Below the pieces are notes generated by a model. The model searched no databases. It had not been told where the DNA came from and saw only the letters and a program-made list of their open reading frames with translations. This document shows, piece by piece, positions 50,544-62,052 of a stretch of DNA of 64,000 nt (position 1 is its first letter; the number at the start of each line of letters is the position of its first letter). The DNA is from Sandaracinobacteroides saxicola. GTDB lineage: Bacteria > Pseudomonadota > Alphaproteobacteria > Sphingomonadales > Sphingomonadaceae. Where the stretch lies: assembly GCF_014117445.1 (NCBI RefSeq), contig NZ_CP059851.1, forward strand, positions 124,001 to 188,000, given 5' to 3'. A program made the position numbers and the translations under genes.

Positions 50544-52127
50544 ATGTCCGAGGCCCCCGCCTATCGTGTGCTCGCGCGCAAATACCGGCCGCAGGGCTTC
50601 GATGCGCTCATCGGCCAGGATGCCATGGTGCAGACGCTGGGCAACGCCATCGCCAAGGGGCGGCTGGCGCAGGCCTGGCTGCTGACGGGCGTGCGCGGGG
50701 TGGGCAAGACCTCGACCGCGCGCATCATCGCCAAGGCACTGAACTGCACCGGCCGCGATGGCACGGGCGGGCCGACGATCAGCCCGTGCGGCGTCTGCGA
50801 TGCCTGCACTGCCATCACCGCCGGCCAGCATATCGACGTGATCGAGATGGACGCCGCATCGAACACCGGGATCGACGACATCCGGGAGATCATCGAGGCG
50901 GTGCGCTACGCCACCGTCTCCGCGCGCTATAAGATCTACATCATCGACGAAGTGCACATGCTGTCGAAAAACGCCTTCAACGGCCTGTTAAAGACGCTGG
51001 AGGAGCCGCCGCCGCATGTGAAGTTCATCTTTGCCACCACCGAGGTGGCGAAGGTGCCGGTCACCATCCTGTCGCGCTGCCAGCGTTTCGACCTGAAGCG
51101 CGTGCCTGTCGAGCTGCTCGCCGCGCATTTCGCCGGCATCGCCAAGGCCGAGGAGGTCGGGATCGAGCCCGAGGCGCTGACGCTGATCGCCCGCGCGGCG
51201 GAGGGCAGCGTGCGCGACGGCCTCTCCATCCTCGATCAGGCCATCGCCCATTCGGCGGGCAGCGTCACCGCGGCGCAACTGCGGGACATGCTGGGCCTCG
51301 CAGACCGTGGCCAGACCCGCGCGCTGATGGCACTGCTGCTGGCGGGTGACGCGCCCGGTGTGCTCGCCCATGTCGCCCACGCCCATGCGCTGGGCGTCGA
51401 GCCGCAGGCGATGCTGAACGACCTCCTCGATCTCACCCACGGCCTCACCCGCGCCCGCCTGTCCGGAAGCACCGATGTCGCGCTGGCGCAGGAAGACCGC
51501 GCGATGATGCAGGATTGGGCGGCGGCGCTGGACTTCCCGCTGCTGCACCGGCTGTGGCAGCTGCTGCTGAAGGGGCTGGCGGAAACCAATGCCGCGCCCA
51601 ATCCGATGCAGGCGGCGGAAATGGCGCTGCTGCGCATCTGCCATGCCAGCAGCCTGCCCGATCCCGCCGAACTGGTGCGGCGGCTGAGCGAGCAGGCCGA
51701 TGCGCCGGCCGCTCCCGCCGCGCCGCCGCCGCGCGCGCCCATGGTGCCGGCGGCGCCGGCCGCCCTGGCGGCCATCCCGCCCGATTTCGCCGCGCTCGTC
51801 GCGCTGTTCGAGGGGCGGGAGCCGATGCTCGCCAACCTGTTGCACGATGCGGTCGCGCTGGCCGACTATGCGCCGCCACGCCTCGCGCTCAGTGCGTTGC
51901 GTCCGCTCGACGCGGGCTTTGCGAAACAGCTGGCCGCCCATCTGGCGGAATGGACGGGCGCCGCCTGGGATGTGTCCGTCACCCGCGGCGAGGGCCAGAG
52001 CCTGCATGCCGCTGCCATGATTGCCGAGGCGGCGCGGCGGGAGGCAGCGCTGGCCGACCCCACGGTCAAGGCGCTGTTCGCCGCCTTTCCCGATGCCGAA
52101 CTCATTGAACCACGGAGTGCCGCATGA
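50544..52127 (+). CDS. dnaX: DNA polymerase III subunit gamma/tau
   Basis: The 527-residue clamp-loader ATPase has the Walker A motif GVRGVGKTSTAR (49-60), the zinc-module Cys in CGVCDAC, Walker B IIDEVHMLSK, and the sensor motif ILSRCQRFDLKRV. A Pro/Ala-rich linker near 395-420 leads to the tau-type C-terminal domain. No obvious slippery A-run marks a gamma frameshift. It is followed by ybaB with an ATGA overlap, the standard dnaX-ybaB arrangement. Confidence 0.96.
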   Translation: MSEAPAYRVLARKYRPQGFDALIGQDAMVQTLGNAIAKGRLAQAWLLTGVRGVGKTSTARIIAKALNCTGRDGTGGPTISPCGVCDACTAITAGQHIDVIEMDAASNTGIDDIREIIEAVRYATVSARYKIYIIDEVHMLSKNAFNGLLKTLEEPPPHVKFIFATTEVAKVPVTILSRCQRFDLKRVPVELLAAHFAGIAKAEEVGIEPEALTLIARAAEGSVRDGLSILDQAIAHSAGSVTAAQLRDMLGLADRGQTRALMALLLAGDAPGVLAHVAHAHALGVEPQAMLNDLLDLTHGLTRARLSGSTDVALAQEDRAMMQDWAAALDFPLLHRLWQLLLKGLAETNAAPNPMQAAEMALLRICHASSLPDPAELVRRLSEQADAPAAPAAPPPRAPMVPAAPAALAAIPPDFAALVALFEGREPMLANLLHDAVALADYAPPRLALSALRPLDAGFAKQLAAHLAEWTGAAWDVSVTRGEGQSLHAAAMIAEAARREAALADPTVKALFAAFPDAELIEPRSAA

Positions 52128-52438
52128 ACCTCGACGATATCATGCAGATGGCCAGCAATGTGCAGGAGCAGATGGCCAAGGCGCAGAACGACCTCGACCG
52201 GATCGAGGTGGAGGGCAGCAGCGGCGGCGGCATGGTCAAGGTGCGCGCCACTGCCAAGGGCCGCATCCTGAAGCTGGACATCGCGCCCGAACTGCTGACG
52301 CCCGCGGACAAGGACATGGCCGAGGACCTGATCGTCGCCGCCTTCAACGACGCCCGCGCCAAGGCCGACGCCGCCGCCCACGCCGAAATGCAGAAGATGA
52401 CCGCCGGCCTGCCGCTGCCACCGGGGTTCAAATTCTGA
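52124..52438 (+). CDS. ybaB: Nucleoid-associated protein, YbaB/EbfC family
   Basis: The 104-residue protein has the YbaB pattern: [37 protein letters not shown] in the N-terminal half, [15 protein letters not shown], and the final Met/Leu-Pro-Gly segment ending [10 protein letters not shown]. It overlaps dnaX by four bases. It binds DNA and is often linked to recR in other genomes; recR is not seen here. Confidence 0.94.
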   Translation: MNLDDIMQMASNVQEQMAKAQNDLDRIEVEGSSGGGMVKVRATAKGRILKLDIAPELLTPADKDMAEDLIVAAFNDARAKADAAAHAEMQKMTAGLPLPPGFKF

Positions 52439-52447
52439 AGCCCATCG

Positions 52448-53602
52448 TCAACCCCGTACCCCGGCCCAGTACATCGGCCCGCCCGTGGCGCGCGGCCAGC
52501 CATAGCCGTTCACCCACACCACATCGATGTCGCTGGCGCGCTGGGCGATGCCCTCGGCCAGGATCGCCTTGCCCTCGGCGATGAAGGGCGTCATCAGCCG
52601 GTCGAGAATCTCCTCCTGCGAGATCGATCGCGGTGTCACGCCCTTCTCCCGCATGAAATCGCGGATCAGCGTCTCCACCACGGGGCTCGGGGTGCGCTTG
52701 CGCTCGGCATCATAGTCATAGAAGCCGGCGCCGGTCTTCTGCCCGCGCCGGTCCATCTCGCACAGCCGGTCGCGGATGGTGGCGCCGGTCGATGTCTCCC
52801 GGCTCCAGCCGATGTCCAGGCCGGCGAGGTCGCTCATCTGGAACGGCCCCATCACCATGCCGAAATCAGTGAGCGCCTTGTCCACCTCCCACGGCATCGC
52901 GCCTTCCAGGATCAGCGCCTGCGCCTGTTCCTGTCGCTTGCTCAGCATGCGGTTGCCGATGAAACCGGGGCACACGCCGCTGACGACCGGCACCTTGCCG
53001 ATCTTCACCCCGATTTCCATGGCGGTTTTCAGCACGTCGGGCGCGGTGGCGGCGCCGCGCACCACCTCCAGCAGGCGCATGACATTGGCCGGGCTGAAGA
53101 AATGCATCCCCAGCACATCGGCGGGACGGTTCGTGGCGGCGGCAATCTCGTTCACGTCCAGATAGCTGGTGTTGCTGGCCAGGATCGCGCCGGGCTTCGC
53201 GATGCCGTCCAGCCGGGCGAAAATCTCCTTCTTCAGCGCCATGTTCTCGAACACCGCCTCGATGACCAGGTCGCAATCGCCGAGCGCCTCCATCGACAGC
53301 GTCGGCGTGAAGCGGCCCATGCGCGCCGCCACCTCGTCCGCCGTCAGCTTCCCCCGCGCGGCGCTGCGGTCATAATTGCCGCGCACCACCTTCAGCCCGC
53401 GGTCGAGCGCCGCCTGCGCCGTTTCCACGATCGTCACGGGCACGCCGATGTTGGCGAAGTTCATCGCGATGCCGCCGCCCATCGTCCCCGCGCCGATGAT
53501 CCCCACCCGTGTCACCGGCCGGGTCGGCGTGTCCGCCGGCAGGTCGTCCACCACCGGCGAAAGCCTCTCCGCCGCGTCGATATGGGCCAGGGCGTCGCTC
53601 AT
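52448..53602 (-). CDS. 3-hydroxyacyl-CoA dehydrogenase (no hydratase domain)
   Basis: The 384-residue protein has the NAD motif [18 protein letters not shown] near residue 33, catalytic NTSYLDV and [17 protein letters not shown], and the C-terminal dehydrogenase domains. [17 protein letters not shown] end is as in FadB-like enzymes. The N-terminal enoyl-CoA hydratase domain of full FadB/FadJ (~700 residues) is missing, so it is a dehydrogenase-only version, or the hydratase is encoded elsewhere. It oxidises L-3-hydroxyacyl-CoA. ATG 53602 is chosen because it gives the expected N-terminus; the open frame runs far upstream antisense to other genes. Confidence 0.9.
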   Translation of the reverse strand: MSDALAHIDAAERLSPVVDDLPADTPTRPVTRVGIIGAGTMGGGIAMNFANIGVPVTIVETAQAALDRGLKVVRGNYDRSAARGKLTADEVAARMGRFTPTLSMEALGDCDLVIEAVFENMALKKEIFARLDGIAKPGAILASNTSYLDVNEIAAATNRPADVLGMHFFSPANVMRLLEVVRGAATAPDVLKTAMEIGVKIGKVPVVSGVCPGFIGNRMLSKRQEQAQALILEGAMPWEVDKALTDFGMVMGPFQMSDLAGLDIGWSRETSTGATIRDRLCEMDRRGQKTGAGFYDYDAERKRTPSPVVETLIRDFMREKGVTPRSISQEEILDRLMTPFIAEGKAILAEGIAQRASDIDVVWVNGYGWPRATGGPMYWAGVRG

Positions 53603-53665
53603 CTCTTTTCCTTCGCGCTGTTCGCGCCTATCTGACGCGCAGCTCGCCCGCATGGAAGGCCGAAA

Positions 53666-54658
53666 ATGGATGCCCGCCTGAACTTTGGCCGCAACCCTGT
53701 GGGAACCGACCTGCGCGCCGAGATCGACCGTCTGCGGCGCGACAGGAACGCGATCATCCTCGCCCATTATTACCAGAAGCCGGAAATCCAGGACCTGGCG
53801 GACTTCGTCGGCGATAGCCTCGAACTCAGCCGCAAGGCGGCCGAGACCGACGCCGAGGTCATCGCTTTTTGCGGCGTGCGTTTCATGGCGGAGGTGGCGA
53901 AGATCCTGTCGCCGGAAAAGACCGTGGTGCTGCCCGACATGGATGCCGGGTGCAGCCTGGAGGACAGCTGCCCGCCGGACGCCTTCGGCCGCTTCCGCGC
54001 GGCGCACCCCGATCACCTCAGCCTGACCTACATCAACTGTTCGGCGGCCGTGAAGGCGCACAGCGACATCATCGTCACCAGCAGCAGCGCTGAAAAGATC
54101 CTGAACGCGCTGCCCCGCGACCAGAAGATCCTGTTCGCGCCGGACAAGCATCTGGGCGCCTGGCTCGCCCGCAAGACCGGCCGTGACATGCTGCTGTGGG
54201 ACGGCAGCTGCATCGTGCACGAGGCGTTCAGCGAGACCGAGCTGCTGAAGCTGAAGGCGCTGCACCCCGATGCCCCGGTCGCCGCCCACCCCGAATGTCC
54301 GGGGCACATCCTGGACCATGCCGACATGATCGGCAGCACCAGCGCCATCCTGGCCTTCGCGCTGGCGAGCCCCGCCCAGACCATCATCGTCGCCACCGAG
54401 CCGCACATCATCCACCAGATGCAGCTGAAAGCGCCGGAGAAACAATTCATCGGCGCGCCCGGTGCCGACGGCAAATGCAACTGCAACGATTGCCCCTACA
54501 TGGCGCTCAACACGCTGGAAAAACTCTATCTGTCGCTGCGCGACCTGACCCCGCGGATCGACGTGCCGGAACCCCTGCGCAGCCGGGCGCTGCTGCCGCT
54601 GAACCGCATGCTGGACATCGCCGCCGGCAAACCGACCGATCTCACCCCAGCCCTCTGA
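53666..54658 (+). CDS. nadA: Quinolinate synthase
   Basis: The 330-residue enzyme has [27 protein letters not shown] at the start. The three Cys regions of the 4Fe-4S cluster follow: [23 protein letters not shown] and [17 protein letters not shown]. It condenses iminoaspartate with dihydroxyacetone phosphate to quinolinate. nadC lies two genes downstream in the same direction, separated by an S9 peptidase gene. No nadB is present. Confidence 0.96.
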   Translation: MDARLNFGRNPVGTDLRAEIDRLRRDRNAIILAHYYQKPEIQDLADFVGDSLELSRKAAETDAEVIAFCGVRFMAEVAKILSPEKTVVLPDMDAGCSLEDSCPPDAFGRFRAAHPDHLSLTYINCSAAVKAHSDIIVTSSSAEKILNALPRDQKILFAPDKHLGAWLARKTGRDMLLWDGSCIVHEAFSETELLKLKALHPDAPVAAHPECPGHILDHADMIGSTSAILAFALASPAQTIIVATEPHIIHQMQLKAPEKQFIGAPGADGKCNCNDCPYMALNTLEKLYLSLRDLTPRIDVPEPLRSRALLPLNRMLDIAAGKPTDLTPAL

Positions 54659-54661
54659 AGG

Positions 54662-56758
54662 ATGAAGATGCGCTTCATGACCGCCGCGCTCGCCGCCACC
54701 CTCGCCGTCGCCGCCCATGCCGCCGCGACTGACCCGCACCAGTGGCTGGAGGATGTCACCGGCGACAAGGCGCTCGCCTGGGTGCGGCAGCAGAATGCGA
54801 AATATCTGCCCGAGCTGGAGGCCGTTCCCGGTTTCGCCGCATGGCGCGAACGCGCCGAGGCGCAGCTGACCGACCCGCGCCGCATCGCCATGCCCTCGGG
54901 CGCCGGCGGCGGCTCGGTGACGGCGACGCAGGTGCATAATTTCTGGCGGGACAAGGCGAACGTGCGCGGCCTGTGGCGGGTGACCAGCCGCGCCGCCTAT
55001 GACGCCGGCAAGCCCGAATGGACGACGCTGCTCGACATGGACGCGCTCGCCAAGGCCGAAGGTGCCAACTGGCAGTTCGGCGGCGCCGAATGCCTGCCCG
55101 CGCCTGCCACCCGCTGCCTCGTCGGGCTGTCGGACGGCGGCAAGGATGCCGAGACCGTGCGCGAGTTCGACCTGGCGACCCGCCAGTTCGTGCCCGCCAG
55201 CGCCGGCGGCTTCGTCTCGCCCGAAGCGAAGCAGACCGCCGCCTGGATCGACGAGAACACGCTCCTCATCGCCAGCGACTTCGGCCCCGGCAGCCTGACG
55301 ACCAGCGGCTATGCCCGCACGGTGAAACGCTGGACGCGCGGCACGCCGCTTGCCGCCGCCACGCCGCTGCTGACCATCGCCGAGGGCGAAATGGGCGTCT
55401 GGCCCGCCGCCTGGGGCAGCGGGGCCAACCGGCGCGTTGCCGTCAGCCAGCGCACGGGATTCTGGACGGGCAAGATGCTGCACCTGATGGCGGACGGCAG
55501 CCTGGTCGCCGGCCCGTTGCCCGATGATGCCGATGTGCAGTTCATCGCCGCGACCGGCGGCACCCCGCGCGCCTACGCCCTGCTGCGCACCGATTGGCGG
55601 CAGTTCAAGGCCGGCAGCCTCGTCGCCTATCCCGTCCCCACCACCGGCGCCATGCCGGCGGAAAGCGTTGCCCTGGTCTATGCCCCCAGCGGCAACCAGG
55701 CGATCGCCGGCGTCGATGCGACCGACGCCGCCGTCTATATCAGCCTGCTGGCGGATGTCGCCGCGCGCCTGAAGCGCCTCACGCCCGGCAATGAAGGCTG
55801 GGGGCAGGCCGACGTCGCGCTGCCGGCCAACAGCGCGGTCACGCTGGCGGGCAGCAGCGATGGCGACGACAGCGTCTTCTTCACCGTCGCCGGCTTCACC
55901 GATCCCAACCGGCTGATGCTGGCGAAATCCGGTGCCGCGCCCGCCACCATCGCCAGCAACCCCGCCTTTTTCGACGGCGGCAACTTCACCGTCAGCCAGC
56001 GTTTCGCCATCTCGAAGGATGGCACGCGCGTGCCCTATTTCATCGTCCGCCCGCGCGATGCCAAGGGCCCGCTGAAAACCCTGCTGTGGAGCTATGGCGG
56101 CTTCGAAATCCCGCTGACCCCCGCCTATGCCGGCCCGGACGTGCAATTCTGGCTGGAGGACGGCAACCAATATGTTGTCGCCAATATCCGCGGCGGTGGC
56201 GAATATGGGCCGTCCTGGCACCAGTCCGCCCTGCTGGAAAACCGCCAGCGCAGCTATGATGACCTGCACGCCGTGGCCAAGGCGCTGAAGCGCGAGAAGC
56301 TCGCCAGCAAGATCGCCGTCCATGGCCGCAGCAACGGCGGCCTGATGGCGGCGGTCGCCTACACCCAGCGCCCCGACCTGTACGATGCCGCCATGGTCGG
56401 CGTGCCCTTGGCCGACATGCAGCGCTATCACCTGCTGCTCGCCGGCGCCTCCTGGATGGCGGAATATGGCAATCCGGACGATCCGAAACAGTGGGCCTAT
56501 ATCCGCCAATATTCTCCCTATCAGAACATCCGGAAAGACGTGAAATACCCCCGCGTCTTCTTCTACACCTCGACCAAGGATGACCGCGTCCACCCCGCCC
56601 ACGCCCGCAAGATGGCGGCGCGCATGCAGGAACAGGGCCACCCCATCTATTATTACGAGAATATCGACGGCGGCCACGCCGGCGTCGCCAACCTGAAGGA
56701 AAGCGCCTACCGCAGTGCGCTGATGCTCGCCTATCTGAACCGCGAACTGGGCAAATGA
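54662..56758 (+). CDS. Prolyl oligopeptidase family (S9A) peptidase, secreted
   Basis: The 698-residue protein has a signal peptide (ending AAHAAA), an N-terminal seven-bladed propeller (from [18 protein letters not shown]) and a catalytic alpha/beta domain. The nucleophile Ser557 lies in [12 protein letters not shown]; Asp is in [11 protein letters not shown] and His in [12 protein letters not shown]. It cleaves short proline-containing peptides, probably in the periplasm. It starts three bases after the nadA stop and overlaps the nadC start by four bases, which is unusual company for a NAD biosynthesis operon. Confidence 0.92.
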   Translation: MKMRFMTAALAATLAVAAHAAATDPHQWLEDVTGDKALAWVRQQNAKYLPELEAVPGFAAWRERAEAQLTDPRRIAMPSGAGGGSVTATQVHNFWRDKANVRGLWRVTSRAAYDAGKPEWTTLLDMDALAKAEGANWQFGGAECLPAPATRCLVGLSDGGKDAETVREFDLATRQFVPASAGGFVSPEAKQTAAWIDENTLLIASDFGPGSLTTSGYARTVKRWTRGTPLAAATPLLTIAEGEMGVWPAAWGSGANRRVAVSQRTGFWTGKMLHLMADGSLVAGPLPDDADVQFIAATGGTPRAYALLRTDWRQFKAGSLVAYPVPTTGAMPAESVALVYAPSGNQAIAGVDATDAAVYISLLADVAARLKRLTPGNEGWGQADVALPANSAVTLAGSSDGDDSVFFTVAGFTDPNRLMLAKSGAAPATIASNPAFFDGGNFTVSQRFAISKDGTRVPYFIVRPRDAKGPLKTLLWSYGGFEIPLTPAYAGPDVQFWLEDGNQYVVANIRGGGEYGPSWHQSALLENRQRSYDDLHAVAKALKREKLASKIAVHGRSNGGLMAAVAYTQRPDLYDAAMVGVPLADMQRYHLLLAGASWMAEYGNPDDPKQWAYIRQYSPYQNIRKDVKYPRVFFYTSTKDDRVHPAHARKMAARMQEQGHPIYYYENIDGGHAGVANLKESAYRSALMLAYLNRELGK

Positions 56759-57594
56759 TCGACGGCTTCGACGTGGCCGGCTTCGTTGCTGCCACGCTTG
56801 CCGAAGACCTCGGCGAGCGTGGCGACGTTACCAGCACCGCCTGCATCCCCGCCGATGGACGGTTGACCGCCGTGCTCAGCAGCCGGGATGCCGTCACCGT
56901 CGCCGGCCTGCCGCTGGCGGCGGCCTTCTTCCGCGCGCTCGATCCCGTCTGCACGGTCGAACCGCTGGTCAAGGAGGGCGACAGCGTCACGGCCGGCACC
57001 GCGCTGCTGCGCGTTGCCGGCAACGCCCGCGCGCTGCTGTCGGCGGAACGCTCGGCGCTCAATACGCTCCAGCATCTCACCGGCATCGCCACGCTCACCG
57101 CAGCTTATGTGGCCGCGATCGCCGGCACCGGCGCCACCCTGCTCGACACGCGCAAGACCATCCCCGGCATGCGCCGCCTCGCCAAATATGCCGTGCGCAT
57201 GGGCGGCGGCACCAACCACCGCGTCGGCTTGTTCGACGGTTTGCTGATCAAGGACAACCACATCGCCGCCGCCGGGGGCGTGACCGCCGCCGTGTCCGCC
57301 GCCAGGGCCGCGAACAGCGGGCTTCCTGTGCAGGTCGAGGTCGACACGCTCGACCAGATCGAGCCCGCGCTCGCCGCCGGCGCCGACCGGCTGCTCTTGG
57401 ACAACATGTCGCCGCCGCTGCTGGCCCGCGCGGTCGCGCTGGTCGCCGGTCGCGTCCCGACCGAGGCGTCGGGCGGCGTCAACCTCACCACCATCCGCGC
57501 CATCGCCGAAACCGGCGTCACCTTCATCAGCGTCGGCCGCCTGACGCAGAGCGCGCCGGCCGCCGACATCGGCATGGATTATGGGTCGGGCTGA
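56755..57594 (+). CDS. nadC: Nicotinate-nucleotide pyrophosphorylase (quinolinate phosphoribosyltransferase)
   Basis: The 279-residue enzyme has the family pattern: [20 protein letters not shown] near residue 12, [18 protein letters not shown] near 97, [34 protein letters not shown] near 126, and [12 protein letters not shown]. The C-terminal [25 protein letters not shown] barrel end is also present. It converts quinolinate and PRPP to nicotinate mononucleotide. It overlaps the S9 peptidase gene by four bases (ATGA). Its 3' end overlaps the convergent CNNM gene by 16 bases. Confidence 0.95.
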   Translation: MIDGFDVAGFVAATLAEDLGERGDVTSTACIPADGRLTAVLSSRDAVTVAGLPLAAAFFRALDPVCTVEPLVKEGDSVTAGTALLRVAGNARALLSAERSALNTLQHLTGIATLTAAYVAAIAGTGATLLDTRKTIPGMRRLAKYAVRMGGGTNHRVGLFDGLLIKDNHIAAAGGVTAAVSAARAANSGLPVQVEVDTLDQIEPALAAGADRLLLDNMSPPLLARAVALVAGRVPTEASGGVNLTTIRAIAETGVTFISVGRLTQSAPAADIGMDYGSG

Positions 57595-58886
57595 ACGCGG
57601 CTGACCAGCAGCTTGTCGATCTTGCGCCCGTCCATGTCGATCACTTCGAACCGCCAGCCGCGCGCCTCGAAATGCTCGCCCGTCGCGGGAATGTGCTCCA
57701 GCTCCGCCAGCACGAAGCCGGCGACGGTCTGGTAATCCCGCTCCTCGGGCAGCTCGAACCCCAGCGTCTCCGCCAGCTCGTCCGCCGCCATGCCGCCGCT
57801 CACCAGCAGGCTGCCATCCTCGCGCGTCACCAGATGCGGGTCCAGCTCGTCGTCCATGTCGCTCTTGAACTCGCCGGCGATCGCCGCCAGCAGGTCGGCG
57901 GGCGTCACCACGCCTTCGAAATGGCCATATTCGTCGATCACCAGCGCCATCGGCACCGCGGCATCGCGCAGCGCGGTCAGCGCGTCGGTCGCGTCCGCCA
58001 CATCGGGCACCGCCGGCGCGGCCTTTGCCAGCGCCCGCAGGTCCAATGGCCGGCCCTCCAGCAGCGCCGCCAGCGCGTCGCGCGCCTGCACCACGCCGAT
58101 GATGGTGTCGATGTTGCCGTCCGCCACCACGATCCGCGTGTGCGGCGTCGCGATCAGCCGCGCCCGCACCTCGTCCTCGCCGGCGCTGGCGTCCAGCCAG
58201 TCCACCTCCACCCGCGGCGTCATCACCCCGCGCACCGGCCGGTCGGCCAGCCGCATGATGCCCGAAATCAGCGCCCGCTCGCTCTCCTCGATCACCCCGG
58301 CGCTCTCGGCGTCGGTCACCATGCTGCGCAACTCCTCCTCGGTCACGGCATGGTCGGCGTCGCGTTTCAGCCGCAGCAGCCGGAACACCAGTTGCGAGGA
58401 TTGGTCGAGCAGGAACACGAACGGCCGTGTCACCCGGGTCAGCAGGTCCATCGCCGGCGCCACCGCCGCCGCCAGCGGCTCCGGGGCGCGCAACGCGAAC
58501 TGCTTGGGCACCAGCTCGCCGATGATCAGGGAGACATAGGTGACGATGACGATCACCAGGGCGAAGCCCACATCATCGGCCACCGACGCCGACAGGCCGA
58601 ACCAGCCCTCCAGCCGCGCCGCCACCGGCCCCGCCAGGCTGGCGCCTGAAAAGGCGCCGTTCGCCACCCCGATCAGGGTGATGCCGATCTGCACCGCCGA
58701 CAGGAACCGGCCGCTGTCCGCCGCCAGCGCCAGCGCCCGGCCGGCGCCGCGTCGCCCGGCGCGCTGCATCGCCTGCAACCGCGGCCGCCGCGCCGACACG
58801 ATCGCCAGCTCGGCCATGGCAAAAAAGCCATTGAGCGCGATCAGCGCGAGGATGATGGCAACATCCGTCCAGGGAAAGGCGGGCAT
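57579..58886 (-). CDS. CNNM/CBS-domain membrane protein (HlyC/CorC family)
   Basis: The 435-residue protein has an N-terminal CNNM domain with three to four membrane segments (VAIILALIALNGFFAMAELAIVSARR; FLSAVQIGITLIGVANGAFSG; VIVIVTYVSLIIGELVPKQFALR). A CBS pair follows (RPVRGVMTPRVEVDWL ... VIDEYGHFEGVVTPADLLAAI), then a C-terminal CorC_HlyC domain. It is probably an ion (Mg/Co) efflux component. ATG 58886 is preferred because AAGGGGG precedes it; an ATG at 58925 lacks such a site. Confidence 0.9.
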   Translation of the reverse strand: MPAFPWTDVAIILALIALNGFFAMAELAIVSARRPRLQAMQRAGRRGAGRALALAADSGRFLSAVQIGITLIGVANGAFSGASLAGPVAARLEGWFGLSASVADDVGFALVIVIVTYVSLIIGELVPKQFALRAPEPLAAAVAPAMDLLTRVTRPFVFLLDQSSQLVFRLLRLKRDADHAVTEEELRSMVTDAESAGVIEESERALISGIMRLADRPVRGVMTPRVEVDWLDASAGEDEVRARLIATPHTRIVVADGNIDTIIGVVQARDALAALLEGRPLDLRALAKAAPAVPDVADATDALTALRDAAVPMALVIDEYGHFEGVVTPADLLAAIAGEFKSDMDDELDPHLVTREDGSLLVSGGMAADELAETLGFELPEERDYQTVAGFVLAELEHIPATGEHFEARGWRFEVIDMDGRKIDKLLVSRVQPDP

Positions 58887-59008
58887 GGTCGGCCCCCTTA
58901 TGCCGTGCACACCGCCCATCGGCAAGCAACGCGACGCCGCTTCCCGCGTTGGTCAGGCAGGATTAAGCCACGCCGGGCCAGATGTGCCGCACCCAACAGG
59001 AGACCCCC

Positions 59009-59692
59009 ATGAAAAAACCCGCCATCCTCATCGGCCTGTCGGCCCTGCTGCTGACCACAGCGGCCTGCACCACCGACCCGGACACCGGCGAGCGCCGCAT
59101 GTCGAAGGCCGGCAGCGGCGCGTTGATCGGCGCCGGCGGCGGCGCCCTGCTGGGCGCCATCCTGGGTGGCCGCAACAACCGCACCGAAACCATCCTGGGC
59201 GCCGGCATCGGCGCCATCGCCGGCGCCGGCATCGGCAGCTACATGGACAAGCAGGAGCGCGAGCTGCGCGAAAAGACCCGCGGCACCGGCATCGAGGTCA
59301 ACCGCGTCGGTGACGAGATCAAGCTGGAAATGCCCTCCAACGTCACCTTCGCCTTCAACTCCGCCTCGCTCGACCCCGCCTTCCGCCCCAATCTCGAAAA
59401 GGTGGCGCAGACGCTCGGCAGCTATCAGTCGACCTTCATCGACGTCTATGGCCATACCGACAGCATCGGCAGCGACGAGGTCAACCAAAAACTCTCCGAA
59501 GCCCGCGCCGCGACCGTCGCCGACGCGCTCGGCATGATGGGCGTCAACCGCGCCCGCATCGCCACGCGCGGCTATGGCAAGACCCAGCCGATCGCCAGCA
59601 ACGACACCGAGGCCGGCCGCGCCCAGAACCGCCGCGTCGAAATCCGCATCTCCCCGGTGACCGAGCAGGACACCCAGGGGCGGCGCAGTTAA
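59009..59692 (+). CDS. OmpA-family lipoprotein with glycine zipper
   Basis: The 227-residue lipoprotein has a signal and lipobox (LLLTTAAC with Cys at about 20), a glycine-zipper region (GALIGAGGGALLGAILGG ... GAGIGAIAGAGIGSYM), and a C-terminal OmpA domain. The peptidoglycan-binding motif there is YGHTDSIGSDEVNQKLSEARA. AGGAGA precedes ATG 59009. Its TAA and the convergent pheT TAA share the palindrome TTAA. It anchors the outer membrane to the cell wall. Confidence 0.92.
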   Translation: MKKPAILIGLSALLLTTAACTTDPDTGERRMSKAGSGALIGAGGGALLGAILGGRNNRTETILGAGIGAIAGAGIGSYMDKQERELREKTRGTGIEVNRVGDEIKLEMPSNVTFAFNSASLDPAFRPNLEKVAQTLGSYQSTFIDVYGHTDSIGSDEVNQKLSEARAATVADALGMMGVNRARIATRGYGKTQPIASNDTEAGRAQNRRVEIRISPVTEQDTQGRRS

Positions 59693-62052
59693 GCCCGCAG
59701 CGTCGCCCCCAGCTTCGCCGCCGCCACCACCACCGCCGCGCCGACCGCCTCCAGCTGCGCGTCGGTCAGCGTGGCGGCGGCTGGCTGCAGCGTCACCTGC
59801 ACACCCAGGCTGACCTGCCCGGGTTCCAGGCTGCCGCCGCTGAAACGGTCGAACAGCGCGACATCCACGATCAGCGCCTTGTCCGCCGCCGCCACCGCGC
59901 GCAGCAGCGCATCGGCGGACAGGCTCTCGGGTGCGACAAAGGCATAGTCCCGCGTCACCGCCTGCAACGCGGGCGGCGCGAACACCGCGCGCGCCCGCTT
60001 TGCACCGCGCTGCGGCAGCGCATCCAGCATGATCTCGCCCGCCACCACCGTCCCGCGAAGCTCGGCGGTGACGCTGGGATGCAGCTCCCCGAACTGCGCC
60101 AGCACCGCCTTGCCCAGCACCAGCCTGGCCGAGCGTCCCGGATGATAATGCCCCTCCGCCGGCGCTTGGACACCCAGCCGCTCCACCGGCACGCCCAGCG
60201 CCGCCAGCGTTGCCATCACCTCCGCCTTGGCATCGAAGGCATCGAAAGGCAGCGCCTTCCCCGTCCGCCAGTCGCGGGGAACCCGATCCCCGGCCAGCAG
60301 CAGCGCCGCCGTCGCATGCTCGCCATCATCCCGATAGCGCCGGCCGATCTCGAACAGCCGCACGTCCGCCAGCCCCCGTGCCGCGTTGCGCGCCGCGGCC
60401 GCCAGCAGGCCGGGCAGCAGCGACGGCCGCATCACCGCCAGCTCCGCCGAAATCGGATTCTCCACCGTCGCCACGCCACCGCCGAAGCGCGCGGCATCCG
60501 CCTCCGCGATGAAGCTCCAAGTGATCGCTTCATTCAGCCCCCGGCTGGCCAGCGTCCGCCGTGCCCGCCGCTCCAGCCGCTGCGCTGCCGTCGCCGTCGG
60601 CTTCGCCACCCCCTCGGCCCGCGGCAGCGGCGTGGCGGGCACCCGGTCCAGCCCGTGCAGCCGCACCACCTCCTCCACCAGGTCGGCGCCGCCATCGACA
60701 TCGCGCCGCCAGCTCGGGATGGTCACCGTCCAGCGCGCCTCGCCGCTCACGCCGAACCCCAGCCGCTCCAGGATCGCGCGCTGTTCCTCCGCCGGCACCT
60801 CGATCCCGGCCAGCCGCGCCACCTGCCCCGGGTCATACGCCGCCACCGTGCGCGCCGCCTCGGGCACCCCCCCGGCCACCGCCATTGCCGAGGCCTCGCC
60901 GCCGCACAGTTCCAGCACCATCGCCGTCGCCAGGTCCAGCCCCGGTGCCACGAACGCCGGATCCACCCCGCGCTCGAACCGCGCCCGCGCGTCGGAGGTG
61001 ATGCCCAGCGCCCGGCCGGTGGCGCCGATGCGCTCCGGCGCAAAGAAAGCCGCCTCGATCAGCACCTCGGTGGTGGCCTCCGACACGCCAGACTCCATGC
61101 CCCCCATGATGCCGCCGATGTCGTGCACATGGGCATCGTCCGCGATCACCGTCATCGACGGATCCAGCGCATAGCTCTTGCCATTCAGCGCCAGCACGCT
61201 CTCGCCCGCCCGCGCCCGCCGCGCCGTCAGCCCCCCTTGCAGCGTCGCCACGTCATAGACATGCAGCGGCCGGCCATGGCCGATGCTGAAATAGTTGGTG
61301 ATGTCCACCAGCGCGCTGATCGGCTTCTGCCCCACCGCCGCCAGCAGCCGCTGCAGCCAGGCCGGCGACGGGCCGTTCACCACGCCGCGCACATGCCGGG
61401 CCAGAAAGGCCGGGCAGCCCTCCGTGTCCTCGGTGGCGATGCGCAGCGGCGAAACGAAGGCTTCGCTCAACACCGGCGCCGGACGCGGCTTCAATGTCCC
61501 CAGCCCCAGCGCCGCCAGGTCGCGCGCGATGCCATAGACACCCATGCAATCCTGCCGGTTCGGCGTCACCGCGACATCGAACAGCGGATCATCCAGCCCG
61601 GCCCAGGCGGCATAGGCCACGCCCACCGGCGCATCCGCCGCCAGGTCCATGATCCCGTCATGCTCCTCGCCCAGCCCCAGCTCCCGGCTGGAGCACATCA
61701 TGCCGCGCGATTCCACGCCCCGGATCGCCGCCACCTTCAGCGTCAGGTCCAGCCCCGGCACCTGCGCGCCCGGCGGCCCGAACACGCCCTTCATCCCCGC
61801 GCGCGCATTGGGCGCGCCACAGACCACCTGCACCGCCCCGCTTCCGGCATCGACGCTCAGCACCTGCAACTTGTCGGCCTGCGGATGCGGCTCGGCGCTC
61901 AGCACCTCGGCGATCACGAACGGCGCCAGCGCAGTGGCGGGATTGCTCACGCTCTCCACCTCCAGCCCCAGCCGGGTCAGCGCGTCGGCGATGGTCGCCG
62001 CGTCGGCATCGCTGTCGAGATAGCGTGCGAGCCAGCTTCGGGTAAATTTCAT
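59689..62052 (-). CDS. pheT: Phenylalanine-tRNA ligase beta subunit
   Basis: The 787-residue subunit has the start [20 protein letters not shown], the EMAP-like tRNA-binding domain ([24 protein letters not shown]), the B3/B4 editing domain, B5 domains and a C-terminal FDX-ACB domain. ATG 62052 overlaps the pheS stop (ATGA). It pairs with the alpha subunit in the alpha2-beta2 enzyme. Confidence 0.96.
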   Translation of the reverse strand: MKFTRSWLARYLDSDADAATIADALTRLGLEVESVSNPATALAPFVIAEVLSAEPHPQADKLQVLSVDAGSGAVQVVCGAPNARAGMKGVFGPPGAQVPGLDLTLKVAAIRGVESRGMMCSSRELGLGEEHDGIMDLAADAPVGVAYAAWAGLDDPLFDVAVTPNRQDCMGVYGIARDLAALGLGTLKPRPAPVLSEAFVSPLRIATEDTEGCPAFLARHVRGVVNGPSPAWLQRLLAAVGQKPISALVDITNYFSIGHGRPLHVYDVATLQGGLTARRARAGESVLALNGKSYALDPSMTVIADDAHVHDIGGIMGGMESGVSEATTEVLIEAAFFAPERIGATGRALGITSDARARFERGVDPAFVAPGLDLATAMVLELCGGEASAMAVAGGVPEAARTVAAYDPGQVARLAGIEVPAEEQRAILERLGFGVSGEARWTVTIPSWRRDVDGGADLVEEVVRLHGLDRVPATPLPRAEGVAKPTATAAQRLERRARRTLASRGLNEAITWSFIAEADAARFGGGVATVENPISAELAVMRPSLLPGLLAAAARNAARGLADVRLFEIGRRYRDDGEHATAALLLAGDRVPRDWRTGKALPFDAFDAKAEVMATLAALGVPVERLGVQAPAEGHYHPGRSARLVLGKAVLAQFGELHPSVTAELRGTVVAGEIMLDALPQRGAKRARAVFAPPALQAVTRDYAFVAPESLSADALLRAVAAADKALIVDVALFDRFSGGSLEPGQVSLGVQVTLQPAAATLTDAQLEAVGAAVVVAAAKLGATLRA

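Noticed and set aside
53603-56677. N-terminal extension of the 3-hydroxyacyl-CoA dehydrogenase to over 1400 residues
   Set aside because: The extension is antisense to nadA and the S9 peptidase and carries no hydratase motifs. ATG 53602 gives a normal N-terminus with the NAD motif about 33 residues in.
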